A stretch of DNA of 64,000 nucleotides from Candidatus Dormiibacterota bacterium. GTDB taxonomy: Bacteria; Chloroflexota; Dormibacteria; Aeolococcales; Aeolococcaceae. A program made the position numbers and the translations under genes. Positions 16,709-25,221 of the stretch are shown piece by piece (the stretch's first letter is position 1; each line of letters opens with the position of its first letter). The stretch spans positions 62,001 to 126,000 of the forward strand of contig PMOL01000019.1 of the NCBI GenBank assembly GCA_003162415.1, in the 5' to 3' direction. The notes under the pieces are model-generated. The model was given only the letters and a program-made list of their open reading frames with translations. It made no database searches and was not told where the DNA came from.

Positions 16709-17646
16709 CGCTGCGGCCGGACACGTCCGACCCGGTGCGCAACTGGTCGTCGGATCCGCTCCACCTGGACTGGAGCAGGGTGGAGCGAACTCGCTACAGA
16801 ATCCACCAGCGCATCACCTATCGCTACGACGGTCCGGTCCGATCCCTGCAGCAACGGCTCGTCGTCCAGCCCCGAAGCGTTCACGGTGATCAGCGACGGC
16901 TGAGCCGCCGGCTGAGCGTGCTCAACGCGATCCCACACAGCGTCGACGCAGGCGTTGACCCGTTCGGGAACACGGTGGTCACGCTGAACATCCCGCGGGT
17001 GGATGAGGAGGTGACCTTCGTCACCTCGTGCGTGGTGGAGCGTGACGCGCAGCACGGGCCACACCTCGAGCTCGCCGCCATGCTCGAGGATCGCCGCCTC
17101 CTCGACGCCTCGCCGCTCACGGGCGCCGACCACACCATCGACCTCCTTGCCGAGGAGCTTCGTGCGAGCGGGCTGACCGGGGGTGCGCTCGCGACCGCGG
17201 CGAACGAGTGCGTTCACAACGCCCTGACGTACCAGTACGGCGCCACCTCAGTGCACACCACCGCGGCTGAGGCGCTCGCTCGACGAGCGGGCGTCTGCCA
17301 GGACTACGCCCATGTGCTCCTTGCGCTGACGCGCCTGCTCGGTCTCGCATCCCGGTACATCTCGGGCCAGATGCTGGGATTCGGCGGCTCGCACGCCTGG
17401 GTCGAAGTCCTTGTCCCGGACGGAACCGGGCATGCAAGGGTGCTGTCACTCGATCCCACCCACGGCCGTGCAACCGGGTACCAGTACATCACCGTGGCCG
17501 TCGGTCGCGATTACGGAGATGTGGCGCCGCTCTCGGGGACCTATCACGCGCCGTTCGCGGGCTCACTCACCGCGACCAAGCGGGTCTTCATGACCGCGCT
17601 CGGCCCAGGCGATTGCACCGACGCGGGCATGCGCGCCATCGCCTGA
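16705..17646 (+). CDS. Transglutaminase-like protease-fold protein
   Basis: 313 residues from GTG 16705, coupled to the previous gene. N-terminal domain RYRIHQRITYRYDGPVRSLQQ, typical of the bacterial transglutaminase N-domain; core with Cys in RRAGVCQDYAHVLLAL, His in FGGSHAWVEVLVPD and Asp in LSLDPTHGR, so the triad is complete. It is the active partner of the preceding gene if that one is inactive. With the minus-strand pair it makes a four-gene amide-bond (peptide-modifying or proteolytic) cluster. Confidence 0.88.
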   Translation: MTLRPDTSDPVRNWSSDPLHLDWSRVERTRYRIHQRITYRYDGPVRSLQQRLVVQPRSVHGDQRRLSRRLSVLNAIPHSVDAGVDPFGNTVVTLNIPRVDEEVTFVTSCVVERDAQHGPHLELAAMLEDRRLLDASPLTGADHTIDLLAEELRASGLTGGALATAANECVHNALTYQYGATSVHTTAAEALARRAGVCQDYAHVLLALTRLLGLASRYISGQMLGFGGSHAWVEVLVPDGTGHARVLSLDPTHGRATGYQYITVAVGRDYGDVAPLSGTYHAPFAGSLTATKRVFMTALGPGDCTDAGMRAIA

Positions 17647-17692
17647 GCCCTGATGCCCCCAGGCCCTCGGGGCTGGTCGGGTCTGGTCGGGT

Positions 17693-18070
17693 CTACTCCC
17701 CGACCAGCTCGTAATACGGATTCAGGATGGCGAGCTGGCGCCGCCAGCGGCCGACCATGCCCTCGACCAGTACCCGAGCTCCGAGTTCCATCCCCGGGAT
17801 GCGCCGCCTGCCAGGAAAGACGAGCAGCAGCCTCCCGGCCTCGTCGCCGATCTCGCAGTCGAGGCTCGACCCCGTCTGCGTCTCCTGTACGCGCAGGGCG
17901 CGGACGGTGCCGGTCGCACGGATCCGGTTCCGCCACCTCGCCTGGTTGATCGGCGCCATTGGCGGCGCCGGGTCATCGAGCTCGCCGCCAGCTGTCGGAG
18001 TGGTCACGCTCAGCGCCATGTCACTCCAACCCGCGTCGATGCGACGGAGGGCTGCATGCATTGGTGCCAT
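17693..18070 (-). CDS. OB-fold nucleic-acid-binding domain protein
   Basis: 125 residues from ATG 18070. The second half is an OB fold: RIRATGTVRALRVQET, SLDCEIGDEAGRLLLVFPG, ELGARVLVEGMVG and RRQLAILNPYYELV. It matches the small actinobacterial OB-fold proteins often found next to transporters. It probably binds single-stranded DNA or RNA, but no pathway is known. ATG further inside (18019) would remove a poorly conserved head. Converges on the transglutaminase operon with only 46 bp between stops. Confidence 0.72.
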   Translation of the reverse strand: MAPMHAALRRIDAGWSDMALSVTTPTAGGELDDPAPPMAPINQARWRNRIRATGTVRALRVQETQTGSSLDCEIGDEAGRLLLVFPGRRRIPGMELGARVLVEGMVGRWRRQLAILNPYYELVGE

Positions 18071-18153
18071 GGTCAGTAACTGTGTCAGAGCTCAGGTCGG
18101 GATTCTTCGTCCTTCGCGCACACATCTGGTAAGGAATGGCTGTGCAGCCGGCA

Positions 18154-19638
18154 TCAACTGGCGATCAACTCGACGGTCGCCGGCTCTTCAATCGGGGTCT
18201 CGTTGGCGTTGTCGATTCGTGCGACGTCACGACGCCGGACCGTCGCCGCCATGATGGCCGCACCGCCCAGCATGAGGAAGGCTCCGACCAGGAACGCCAC
18301 ATGGAAGCCCGAGACGAGGGCGCCCACTCCGTCGGCCGCGGTTGGCGCGTGGCCGAGCGCCGACAGGGTGTTCGCCGTCGTGTTCGCGGCGAGCGTTGAC
18401 AGCACCGCCAGACCGATCGCTCCACCGAGCTGTTGCGACGTGTTCAGCAAGCCCGATGCAAGCCCGGCGTCCTCGGCGCCCACGTTGGTGGTCGCGATCA
18501 GGGTGAGCGGCACGAAGGTGAGCCCCATCCCCACGGACATGATCATGAGTCCGGGCAGCAGGTCACCGAGGTATGTTCCCGCAACCGGGATTCTGCTCAG
18601 GAGGATGAGTCCCACCGCCGCGATCGACATCCCGGTGAGCCCGACGGGGCGAACACCGACCCGGCGAATGAGCTGCTGCGACAACCCGGCGCCGACGATG
18701 ATGCCGCCGGTCACGGGGAGAAATGCGAGCCCCGCGCGCAGCGCGCTATAGCCCAGTACCTCTTGCACGTAGATCGAAGCGAAGTAGAAGAGGGAGAACA
18801 TGCCGCCTGCCACGAGCAGCATTGCTGCGTTGGCCCCGGTGATCGACCGCATCCTGAAGATGCCCAGCCGGATCAGGGGATGACGGAGCCTGGCTTCGAT
18901 GATCACGAAGCCGGCCAGCAGCACGACTGCCAGCGCTCCCAGACCGAGCGTCTCGGCTGACACCCATCCGGCGGTCTGTGCGTTGACGAGCGCATACACG
19001 AGGACGACGAGTCCCGCCGTCACCGACACGGCACCCGCGAAGTCGATGCCGCCACGCGCCTGTTCCACGCGGCTCTCCGGCACGAACCGCAGCGCGAGCA
19101 CGATGGCGATCACCCCGACCGGGACGTTCACAAAGAACACCCATTGCCATGAAAACAGGCTGGTGAGCACGCCGCCGAGGAGCAGCCCGACCGCCCCGCC
19201 GCCGACGGCCACCGCGCTCCACACACCGAGTGCGGTGGTCCGCTCGCGGCCCTCGGCAAAGGTCGTGGTCAGCACCGACAGAGCCGCCGGAGAGACGAGC
19301 GCGCCGCCGAGGCCCTGGAGCGCACGGCCGGCAACGAGGATGCCTGCCGAACCGGCCAGTCCGTTCATCAATGAGGCAGCCGAGAACAGCACGATCCCGA
19401 TGAGGAACAGCCTGCGGCGTCCAATCAGGTCGGCGGCTCTGCCGCCCAGCATGAGGAAGCCTCCGAACGCGAGCGTGTACGCGTTCACGATCCACTGGAG
19501 GCTCGAGGGCGAGAAGTGGAGCCCCCGCTGAATCGAGGGGAGTGCGACGTTGACGATGGTCGCGTCGAGGATGACCATGAACTGGGCGATGCCCACGATC
19601 ACGAGGACGAGCCACGGGTTGATTCGTCTGGGTTGCAT
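18154..19638 (-). CDS. DHA2-family (14-span) MFS drug exporter
   Basis: 494 residues from ATG 19638 (gagga 9 nt upstream); GTG 19653 is an alternative. EmrB/QacA-type: VIVGIAQFMVILDATIVNVALPSI in span 1, LGGRAADLIGRRRLFLIG as motif A, GRALQGLGGALVSPAALSV, and a 14-helix hydropathy pattern to the C-terminus. It should extrude cationic or amphipathic compounds in exchange for protons. The divergent TetR gene and the palindrome inside its promoter indicate ligand-induced expression. Confidence 0.9.
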   Translation of the reverse strand: MQPRRINPWLVLVIVGIAQFMVILDATIVNVALPSIQRGLHFSPSSLQWIVNAYTLAFGGFLMLGGRAADLIGRRRLFLIGIVLFSAASLMNGLAGSAGILVAGRALQGLGGALVSPAALSVLTTTFAEGRERTTALGVWSAVAVGGGAVGLLLGGVLTSLFSWQWVFFVNVPVGVIAIVLALRFVPESRVEQARGGIDFAGAVSVTAGLVVLVYALVNAQTAGWVSAETLGLGALAVVLLAGFVIIEARLRHPLIRLGIFRMRSITGANAAMLLVAGGMFSLFYFASIYVQEVLGYSALRAGLAFLPVTGGIIVGAGLSQQLIRRVGVRPVGLTGMSIAAVGLILLSRIPVAGTYLGDLLPGLMIMSVGMGLTFVPLTLIATTNVGAEDAGLASGLLNTSQQLGGAIGLAVLSTLAANTTANTLSALGHAPTAADGVGALVSGFHVAFLVGAFLMLGGAAIMAATVRRRDVARIDNANETPIEEPATVELIAS

Positions 19639-19692
19639 AGCGTTCGTCCTCACTTTGGGGTAGAATCGGAGCGTGGGCTCCGGTTATGGGGT

Positions 19693-19722
19693 ACTATACG
19701 GAACGATGGTTCCGTTTGTCAA
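19693..19722 (-). promoter_or_regulatory. MFS gene promoter with perfect -35 box
   Basis: On the minus strand, TTGACA (19722-19717), an 18-bp spacer and TATAGT (19698-19693) lie about 40 bp before the exporter start. Sequence and spacing match a strong vegetative promoter. Confidence 0.75.
19698..19715. promoter_or_regulatory. TetR operator: 7-4-7 perfect palindrome in the promoter spacer
   Basis: ACGGAAC-gatg-GTTCCGT is a perfect inverted repeat that fills the -35/-10 spacer of the exporter promoter, and is 25 bp from the TetR start. A bound TetR dimer would block RNA polymerase directly and could also control its own gene. Confidence 0.8.
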
Positions 19723-19740
19723 TCCAAAGCCAGGACGAAC

Positions 19741-20424
19741 ATGAGCACGGGGATGACCGGGAGAGAGCGGGGCGACGCTGCGCCCATGGGATCTGAACGG
19801 CACATGCGCGCCGACGCGGTGCGCAACCGGGAGCGCATCCTCGAGGCGGCCACCACGTTGATGGCGGTCCATGGCATCGACGTCCCCATCGATGAGATCG
19901 CCGAGCTGGCTCAGGTTGGCGTCGGCACCGTGTATCGCAACTACCCGACCAAGGGTGCCCTGTTCGAGGCGCTCCTCCTGGCCCGGATCACGCCGCTCGT
20001 GGCGGCAGCGCGGACCGCGGCAGCCGCCGACGAACCGGGCGAGGCGTTCGTTGCCTTCGTGCGCAACCTGTGCGAGGAGTTCGCGGATTTCAAGGCGCTC
20101 GCCGATGCGATGGTCGCGTCAGGCGTGGACCTCAGTGCCGCCAAGAATCAGATCTCCGGCGAGCTGATCGATGCCGTGTCGCGACTGCTCGAGCGGGCGC
20201 AGGGATCCGGCCGGATCCGGCCGGATGTGACCATCGGCGACGTCTCCGCGATGATGGCCGGCCTCAGTCACGCGGACCCGATGCTCATGGACCCGTCGCA
20301 GCGCAGGCGTTGCGTGGCGCTGGTGTGTGATTCGCTCCTCGTGGGTGCTCGCAGCGTGCTCCCGCAATGCGAACTGAGCCGGTCGTCGCCGGGTGCTGTC
20401 AGGAGGGGCTCTCGCTCCTCCTGA
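19741..20424 (+). CDS. TetR-family repressor of the DHA2 exporter
   Basis: 227 residues from ATG 19741. N-terminal TetR helix-turn-helix: RNRERILEAATTLMAVHGID, then IDEIAELAQVGVGTVYRNYPTKGALFEALL. The rest is the helical ligand-binding and dimer domain. Divergent from the MFS gene with the palindrome in between, so it almost certainly represses that gene and releases on binding an exported compound. An in-frame 10-bp duplication (ggatccggcc, 20203-20222) encodes GSGRIRP. The end overlaps the convergent small gene by 26 bp. Confidence 0.9.
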   Translation: MSTGMTGRERGDAAPMGSERHMRADAVRNRERILEAATTLMAVHGIDVPIDEIAELAQVGVGTVYRNYPTKGALFEALLLARITPLVAAARTAAAADEPGEAFVAFVRNLCEEFADFKALADAMVASGVDLSAAKNQISGELIDAVSRLLERAQGSGRIRPDVTIGDVSAMMAGLSHADPMLMDPSQRRRCVALVCDSLLVGARSVLPQCELSRSSPGAVRRGSRSS

Positions 20425-20626
20425 GCTCCCAGGCAAGGCGGTCGATGGCCCGATGCTTGCCGATCGGAATCTGCAGTGATCTGTCTCCGCCGGCCGACCG
20501 AACCTTGAGATCGATGAGCCACGTGCCGCGCTCGTCCCGCGAGAGCAAGACGTCATCGACGCGCATGACCGCCTGTCCGCTTGGGGACTCCTCGACCACG
20601 GGTCGTGGTGCTCGACGTCTGGTCAT
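20399..20626 (-). CDS. Small hypothetical protein following glpC
   Basis: 75 residues from ATG 20626, which begins 2 nt after the glpC stop, so it is the last gene of the glp operon. The protein is mainly beta: AVMRVDDVLLSRDERGTWLIDLKV, SLQIPIGKHRAIDRLAWEL. No family is recognised. Coupling to glpC suggests a link with the GlpABC complex or merely a shared transcript. The 3' end overlaps the convergent TetR gene. Confidence 0.6.
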   Translation of the reverse strand: MTRRRAPRPVVEESPSGQAVMRVDDVLLSRDERGTWLIDLKVRSAGGDRSLQIPIGKHRAIDRLAWELRRSESPS

Positions 20627-20628
20627 GG

Positions 20629-21891
20629 TCACCCGCTCACGCGCGCGGTTTGCGACTCGAGACTGACCGATCCTGCCCGAGCCCGGCGGTCGAGGCCGTA
20701 GGCGCGATAGAGCAGCTCGATCGGGTGCACCGACTTCACGCCGGTGCCGTGCGTGATCTGCCAGCGGCAGGTTTCGCTGTCGCACGCCGCCAGGTCGGAA
20801 CCGGTTGCGGTGATGTCCTTGAAGAGGCGTTCGCCGACCGCCATCGAGATCTGGTACTTCTCCTTCTTGAGCCCATAGGTGCCCGCGATGCCGCAGCAGT
20901 CGACGTCGAGCTCGATCATGTGGAGGTCCGGGACCAGCGCCAGCAGATCGAGGGCCGGCTTGCCGATGCCGTGGCCGCGTTGCTGGCATGGAGCGTGGTA
21001 GGGGACGGTCATCGGCAGCGACGTGAAGTCGGTGCGCAGCTCTCCGCGGTCGTGGAGACGAAGCAGGAATTCGCACAGGTCGTACATCGACTCGCTGACG
21101 ACCTTGAGATCGGCGTCCTCGATCCCGAGGATCTCGTGCGCCTCACGCTTGAGCATCAGGCCGCAGCTGGTCGAGTTGGAGACGATGGGAAGTCCCGCGC
21201 GTGCGTGGGGCGCGAGGCGGTCGACGAGGCGACGCACATAGGTGCGCGCTGCAGGGAAATTGCCGTTCGACTGCAGGGGGAGACCGCAGCAATCCTGCGG
21301 AGGGACGATCACGCGAAAGCCGTTGTGTTCGAGGACGGCGACGACCATCTCGCCGACGAGCGGCTCGTAGTAGTTCGTGCCGCAGCCGTGAAAGTAGACG
21401 ACCGCCGGCGCGCCGGCCGGTCCGTGATGGCGCCGTGCGCGACTCTGAAACGTCCGGCCGGCGAAGCTCGGCATCGGCGCGTCGCGGTGGATGCCGACGA
21501 GGCTCTGCACGAGTCCGCGAACGGCGCGGTTGTGCAGCGCCCAGTTTGCCAGTGGGGCAACGGGAGTCCCGAGGCGTCCGATCACCGTCGGCCGGGCGAT
21601 CATCTGGTTGCGGAGCGGCACGCCGCGCTTCTCCCAGAGCTTGGCTCGTGCGCGCGAGTTGATCTCCGCGATCTTCACGTCCTGGGGACAGACCTGCGTG
21701 CAGATGCCGCAACCCGAGCAATAGTCGACCGATGAGTCCGCCGATGGGCCCGCGCCGCGGTAGCGTTCCGCCTGAGGTCCCACGTATTTGGGTCCCGGGA
21801 AGAGCGGTGTCACCTGCGAGACGGGGCAGTAGGTCTCGCAGATCGTGCACTTCACGCAGTGGTCGAGCGAGTCGCGAATGAGGTCGTTCAT
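20629..21891 (-). CDS. glpC: Glycerol-3-phosphate dehydrogenase subunit C (iron-sulfur/CCG protein)
   Basis: 420 residues from ATG 21891, overlapping glpB by 4 bp. Two [4Fe-4S] motifs near the N-terminus, CVKCTICETYCP and CSGCGICTQVCPQ, then two CCG domains: YFHGCGTNYYEP with PPQDCCGLPLQ, and APCQQRGHGIG with DVDCCGIAGTYG. This is the membrane-associated electron-transfer subunit that passes electrons from GlpAB to menaquinone. Length is close to the E. coli protein (396). Complete. Confidence 0.93.
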   Translation of the reverse strand: MNDLIRDSLDHCVKCTICETYCPVSQVTPLFPGPKYVGPQAERYRGAGPSADSSVDYCSGCGICTQVCPQDVKIAEINSRARAKLWEKRGVPLRNQMIARPTVIGRLGTPVAPLANWALHNRAVRGLVQSLVGIHRDAPMPSFAGRTFQSRARRHHGPAGAPAVVYFHGCGTNYYEPLVGEMVVAVLEHNGFRVIVPPQDCCGLPLQSNGNFPAARTYVRRLVDRLAPHARAGLPIVSNSTSCGLMLKREAHEILGIEDADLKVVSESMYDLCEFLLRLHDRGELRTDFTSLPMTVPYHAPCQQRGHGIGKPALDLLALVPDLHMIELDVDCCGIAGTYGLKKEKYQISMAVGERLFKDITATGSDLAACDSETCRWQITHGTGVKSVHPIELLYRAYGLDRRARAGSVSLESQTARVSG

Positions 21892-23171
21892 CGCAGCGCC
21901 TCTGACGCCGGCATTGGTGCGGACGTCAGGACCGCCTCGGCTGCCGCATACCCGGTGGCGACGCTGATGCCGGTGCCTGACTTCTCCTTCCACGGAGTCG
22001 CGCCGCCGAGGATCGCGCCGGCTGCGTGCAGGTTCTCGTAGACGGGAGACCCTGAGCTGTCGACTGGGCGCAGGTGATCGTCGGTGGCGACACCCGCGGT
22101 CGCGAGCGGTTGCGTGTCGAAGTAGTGGGGGGTGAAACGGACTCGATCCGTGTCCGGGAGGCCGGTGAGAGGCAGGCCGAAGACGGTCTCGCGGGTTGCA
22201 CCGAACGAGTCAAGTTCGAGACCACCACTGGCGAATCCACCGCTGGCGAGCACCACCGAGCTGACCGGATACGAAACAGTCCCGGTGGCATTGACCACTT
22301 CGACAGCCTCGACTCTTCCGCCCTTGGCACGAGCTCCGACGGCACGGACGCCGAGCACGATGCGCGCGCCACCGTCGCGAAGAGCGCTCGAGAGCACGTC
22401 GGAGAGCCGTATCCCGGGTATCGACGGTGGCAGCGTCGCGACCTCGAACACCTTGCGCTGCAGGCGTTTCTCGAGCTCCTGCCAGGTCGCGTCGCCGCTC
22501 CGGAGCCCGAGCACCGCGGGGACACCGATTCGCTCATCCAGGTCGACACCATGCTCGAGTGCGCCGGCCAACCAGTCGATAAGGTGTTCGGTGTCGAAGC
22601 GTCCGGCGATCACGCGACCACTGAGATCGCCGAGGCGGCTCGACGGAGGCGTCAACTCGAGCGCACGGGCCTCGATCGGATTGGGGAGGCGCGCGTGATT
22701 GAGATTGTCGGCAATCAGTGTTGGATGGAAGTCTTTGAAACCCTTGAGACCGACGAACACGAAGCGACCCCCTGCACGAAGATCGCCGCCCGACATGCTG
22801 CGCGGCGCGAGTGCCGAGGGCTTGGGAACGCCGAGCGCCGTCGGGAGCAGCAGGTTCTCATCAACGCTGCCCGCGTAACCGAGTGCGGCAGTCTTCGTGC
22901 AGAACCACTCGAGCGAGGTCGCAAGCTGCTCAGTGGGAACGTGCGCGTAGGGATGGTTGGGCGTAGTCGAGACGAGCGCCGGAACCGAAGCTGCCGGGCT
23001 CGCCACCTGTGTGTCGCCCAGATAGCCGAGCACGTCGACGGTCGCGGGAGCGAGATGGGTCGCGCCCACGCCACGAGCGACGACCAGCACACGATGCCCG
23101 CGCTCACTCAGCCGCAGCGCAGCCGTGAGACCTGCGAGCCCGGCGCCGACGACGACGGTGTCGTAGCTCAT
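21888..23171 (-). CDS. glpB: Glycerol-3-phosphate dehydrogenase subunit B
   Basis: 427 residues from ATG 23171, overlapping glpA and glpC by 4 bp each. Starts with an FAD/NAD dinucleotide fold, YDTVVVGAGLAGLTAALRLSERG, and ends with the flavoprotein motif HAAGAILGGATPWKEKSGTGISVATGYAAAE, split here only in description. GlpB is a flavoprotein that works with GlpA and GlpC to oxidise glycerol-3-phosphate to DHAP. Similar in length to E. coli GlpB (419). Confidence 0.92.
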   Translation of the reverse strand: MSYDTVVVGAGLAGLTAALRLSERGHRVLVVARGVGATHLAPATVDVLGYLGDTQVASPAASVPALVSTTPNHPYAHVPTEQLATSLEWFCTKTAALGYAGSVDENLLLPTALGVPKPSALAPRSMSGGDLRAGGRFVFVGLKGFKDFHPTLIADNLNHARLPNPIEARALELTPPSSRLGDLSGRVIAGRFDTEHLIDWLAGALEHGVDLDERIGVPAVLGLRSGDATWQELEKRLQRKVFEVATLPPSIPGIRLSDVLSSALRDGGARIVLGVRAVGARAKGGRVEAVEVVNATGTVSYPVSSVVLASGGFASGGLELDSFGATRETVFGLPLTGLPDTDRVRFTPHYFDTQPLATAGVATDDHLRPVDSSGSPVYENLHAAGAILGGATPWKEKSGTGISVATGYAAAEAVLTSAPMPASEALR

Positions 23172-24739
23172 ACCGGCAGGTGCTCCACGTCGAGGATGCC
23201 CTGGAAGATCCAGTCGTCGAGGCGTGCCTGTCGAAGCTGGTCGCCGTGCAGGATGGGATGAACCCCCTTCCACCGCTCCTCGAGAAAGTCGAGCAGCGTC
23301 TGATTCGCGCCCGCGTGGTCGACCTGCCCACCCTGGTGCAGGATGCCGGCCGCCCGGTAGATGCAGAACCCACCCTGACACGGCCCCATTGCCAGCCGCA
23401 GCAGACGGCGAATGTCGTCGAGACTCGTGGTGTCGCGTTGTTTGATCGTATCCTCGAGCCGCGACCTGGTGATCAACTCACACTCGCAGATGATCTCCTC
23501 GGATTGAGGAACGGGCTCTCGAGCGGCCAGCCGGTGGCTGATCTGATACAGCGTGTGGCTTTCGGAACCCGCCAGCGGTACCTCGGCAGTCGTGCACGGT
23601 CGTGGCCCACCGAGCTGCTCGCATGCCGCGTCGACGGCGGCTTCGGCCATCAGACGGAATGTGGTGGTCTTGCCGCCGGTGATGGTGAGAAAGCCGGCGA
23701 TGCCTTCGCGAGAGGAGTGGTCGAGCAGCGCGTGCGAGCGCGTGACGTCGCGCGTGTCCGCAACTTTCGCGGTGTCCTCGAACAGCGGGCGGACCCCCGC
23801 CCAGGCGTGCAGCGCCCGCGCCTGGCGGAAGCCGGGAACGAGCTTCTCGCCCTCGTCGAGGAGCAGATCGATGTCGTCCTGACGGATCTCGGTCTGATCC
23901 GGATCGGGGACGAACACGTCGGTCGTCCCGATCACGCACGCGGTGCGCAAGGGCAGCAGGATGTCGCCGTCTGCCGGGCGCTTGCAGCGATTCACGCACA
24001 TGTGGACGAGGCGATGATTCATCGCGATCATCAGGCCCATTCCGGCGCGAACGTTGACCGCGCAGTGGGCGAGCTCGGCGATCTGACCGGCCCACGCGCC
24101 CGCTGCGTTGATGACAACCGTGGCATGAATGCGGAATTCCTCGCCGCTGCGCTCGCTGCGGACGTGCGCGCCGACCACGCGATCGCCATCGACTTCGAGG
24201 TCGAGAACGCGGTGATAGGGAAGGATGCGTGCCCCATGTTCCTCTGCTGACCGGGCGCAGCCCCAGACCAGCTTCCAGGGGTCGAGCGCGGCATCGGGGA
24301 CGAGGAACGCGCGCCGGATGTCGGGGTTGACGCGAGGCTCGCGGCGGAGCGCTTCGGCAACCGGGATCTCCTCGGCGGGAACGCCTGTCGCCCTGCAGCC
24401 CTCGAGGAACTGGTCTCCGTACTCCGGGTCATCCCACGGGGTGGACACGAAGAGCCCGCCCGTGTCCTCGACACAATCGGCCGCGGTCACGCGGAGGATG
24501 CGGTTCTCTGCGATGCATTCGCGCGCGGCCGACGGGTCCTTGACCGCGTAGCGGCCCCCCGAGTGGAGCAGACCGTGAAATCGACCGGTGGTCCCGTCGG
24601 CGAGATCACGGCGCTCCACCAGGATGGTTGAGAAGCCACGCAGCGCGGCGTCCCGCGCGACGCCGACGCCCGTCGAGCCGCCCCCGATGACGAGGACGTC
24701 GGCCTCGAGTGAACTCAGCGACGGGTTCTGCGCTGCCAT
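23168..24739 (-). CDS. glpA: Glycerol-3-phosphate dehydrogenase subunit A (FAD, anaerobic type)
   Basis: 523 residues from ATG 24739. FAD fold at DVLVIGGGSTGVGVARDAALRG, active-site region GTTGRFHGLLHSGGRYAV, and a C-terminal BFD-like [2Fe-2S] domain with CECE...GPCQGGFC. Catalyses glycerol-3-phosphate to DHAP; with GlpB and GlpC it feeds the quinone pool. The GlpABC type is usual under low oxygen, so this organism may use glycerol when microaerobic. Same direction as glpF-glpK and the acidic protein gene, 60 bp upstream. Confidence 0.94.
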   Translation of the reverse strand: MAAQNPSLSSLEADVLVIGGGSTGVGVARDAALRGFSTILVERRDLADGTTGRFHGLLHSGGRYAVKDPSAARECIAENRILRVTAADCVEDTGGLFVSTPWDDPEYGDQFLEGCRATGVPAEEIPVAEALRREPRVNPDIRRAFLVPDAALDPWKLVWGCARSAEEHGARILPYHRVLDLEVDGDRVVGAHVRSERSGEEFRIHATVVINAAGAWAGQIAELAHCAVNVRAGMGLMIAMNHRLVHMCVNRCKRPADGDILLPLRTACVIGTTDVFVPDPDQTEIRQDDIDLLLDEGEKLVPGFRQARALHAWAGVRPLFEDTAKVADTRDVTRSHALLDHSSREGIAGFLTITGGKTTTFRLMAEAAVDAACEQLGGPRPCTTAEVPLAGSESHTLYQISHRLAAREPVPQSEEIICECELITRSRLEDTIKQRDTTSLDDIRRLLRLAMGPCQGGFCIYRAAGILHQGGQVDHAGANQTLLDFLEERWKGVHPILHGDQLRQARLDDWIFQGILDVEHLPV

Positions 24740-24799
24740 TGGAGTGAGCGTATCGAGTCGGCCGGCGCCGATCGCTCGACCACCCGGGAAGACTCCGAT

Positions 24800-25078
24800 C
24801 TAGCCCGGATGCGAATGCTCTTCCTCCTCGCCCTCGGCAAAGTCGCCCCTGTTGGCCGGGTTCTCAGGATGGTGCTCGCTCCCCTCCTGGCCGTCGGCGA
24901 AACTGCCCTCGTGGGTGTCCCTCGCCTTCTCCTCTCCGGTCGCGAAATCGCCTTCCTCTTCCTCGCGCTCGGGGTGATGCTCGGTTGTTTCCTGCCCGGT
25001 CCCAAACGAGCCCTGGTGCCCGTGCTCGTGGTCGTCCGGTGCGGGGACCCCTTCGGATTCCTGACCCTCGCCAGCCAT
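24800..25078 (-). CDS. Acidic His-rich repeat protein in the glp operon
   Basis: 92 residues from ATG 25078, with aggagg 6 nt upstream. The protein is almost wholly Glu, His, Gly, Asp, Pro and built of four units of about 17 residues: GSFGTGQETTEHHPE, GDFATGEEKARDTHE, GSFADGQEGSEHHPE, GDFAEGEEEEHSHPG. Serine and aspartate alternate at the second position. It has no hydrophobic core, so it is probably disordered, and the His and Glu clusters suggest metal or proton binding. It sits between glpK and glpA. No function is known to me. Confidence 0.72.
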   Translation of the reverse strand: MAGEGQESEGVPAPDDHEHGHQGSFGTGQETTEHHPEREEEEGDFATGEEKARDTHEGSFADGQEGSEHHPENPANRGDFAEGEEEEHSHPG

Positions 25079-25221
25079 GGTGGACCTCCTCTTAGCCTGG
25101 CTCCCGCCAGCTCGGTCGCGTGCCGTCCCCCGCGGGTCCTGGTCGGCGCTGACGATGCCGGCGCCGATCAGGGTTGCCACGGAGGGCGAATTCAGTCTGC
25201 TACATCCGCCTCAGACGAGCG

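Noticed and set aside
17673-17692. 10-bp tandem ctggtcgggt between transglutaminase and OB-fold genes
   Set aside because: Only two copies in a 46-bp convergent gap; no evident role.
20203-20226. 10-bp direct duplication ggatccggcc in the TetR gene
   Set aside because: In-frame, short, within an ordinary loop; probably chance slippage.
22074-24250. Long open frames on the plus strand opposite glpA and glpB
   Set aside because: High-GC third-position bias opens the opposite strand; no family features, and glpA/glpB are beyond doubt.
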